Assembly (NCBI RefSeq): GCF_018474015.1
Contig: NZ_JAHCSG010000003.1
Span: 186,001 to 250,000, forward strand
Length of the DNA: 64,000 bases
Reading direction: 5' to 3'
Source: Williamsia sp. CHRR-6
GTDB taxonomy: Bacteria > Actinomycetota > Actinomycetes > Mycobacteriales > Mycobacteriaceae
In this document: positions 63,957 to 64,000 of the stretch, one piece after another
Layout of the letters: each line of letters begins with the position of its first letter
Position numbering within the stretch: the stretch's first letter is position 1
The notes under the pieces: generated by a model
The model's database searches: none
What the model was told of the DNA's origin: nothing
The model's input: the letters and a program-made list of their open reading frames with translations, nothing else
Position numbers and translations under genes: made by a program

Positions 63957-64000
63957 GGCGACGAGTGTATCGACGCCGCCGGTGATCAGCGGAATGCGTC

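Overview
The window is high-GC actinobacterial DNA and most likely comes from a mycolic-acid-containing member of the Mycobacteriales (Gordonia, Williamsia, Rhodococcus or Mycobacterium-like). The main reason is gene order. thiE / thiO-thiS-thiG, mutT3, glnX-glnH-pknG, ackA-pta and fgd are neighbours in Mycobacterium tuberculosis (from memory, around Rv0407-Rv0417), and all of them are here. PknG, GlnX and an F420-dependent glucose-6-phosphate dehydrogenase are typical of this group. The genus cannot be fixed from the sequence alone.

Layout. 1-1.6 kb: a PAS-GGDEF protein cut by the window edge. 1.7-4.6 kb: thiamine genes, with a TPP riboswitch in front of thiO-thiS-thiG and divergent thiE. 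4.6-5.4 kb: an inverted repeat array, then a 13-residue leader peptide rich in Ile/Leu/Val in front of a free-standing LeuA-type regulatory domain. 5.5-11 kb: mutT3 and the amino-acid-sensing operon glnX-glnH-pknG. 11.2-16.7 kb: pta-ackA with a wax ester synthase/DGAT-like gene and a GT2 glycosyltransferase, all on the minus strand.

16.9-51.6 kb is a roughly 35-kb block of accessory metabolism lying between pta and fgd, which are close together in M. tuberculosis. It holds (i) an SDR and a membrane glycosyltransferase; (ii) a divergent galactoside locus with a binding protein, two permeases and a GH36 alpha-galactosidase on one side, and a GH42 beta-galactosidase, DeoR regulator, galT, galK and an ABC ATPase on the other; (iii) a second ABC sugar importer with no ATPase of its own, plus a D-2-hydroxyacid dehydrogenase and a DUF2264 protein, facing a hybrid DeoR/LacI regulator; (iv) a LacI-regulated set of a Gfo/Idh dehydrogenase, a DUF993 TIM barrel and two xylose-isomerase-like TIM barrels, which looks like an oxidised-sugar (perhaps 3-keto-sugar) pathway; and (v) a BNR-repeat protein, a crotonase, a PucR regulator and a Baeyer-Villiger-type monooxygenase fused to an alpha/beta hydrolase, divergent from a second SDR.

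51.6-64 kb: fgd behind a nested palindromic promoter region, a stretch of decayed antitoxin genes, a two-component system with a DUF5666-type protein and a secreted DUF1800/DUF1501 pair, an ABC exporter, a DUF2127 membrane protein, a Tat-exported metallophosphoesterase and a small membrane protein.

Two themes stand out beyond the genes. Four short-period tandem arrays (19-22 bp units) abut gene 3' ends, three of them between convergent genes and all in the conserved part of the window. Two of them, 60 kb apart, share a 15-base core in opposite orientation. Several genes also appear to be leaderless, with a -10-like hexamer about 7 bases before the start codon and no Shine-Dalgarno sequence. 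No tRNA, rRNA, intact insertion sequence, CRISPR array or origin was seen.
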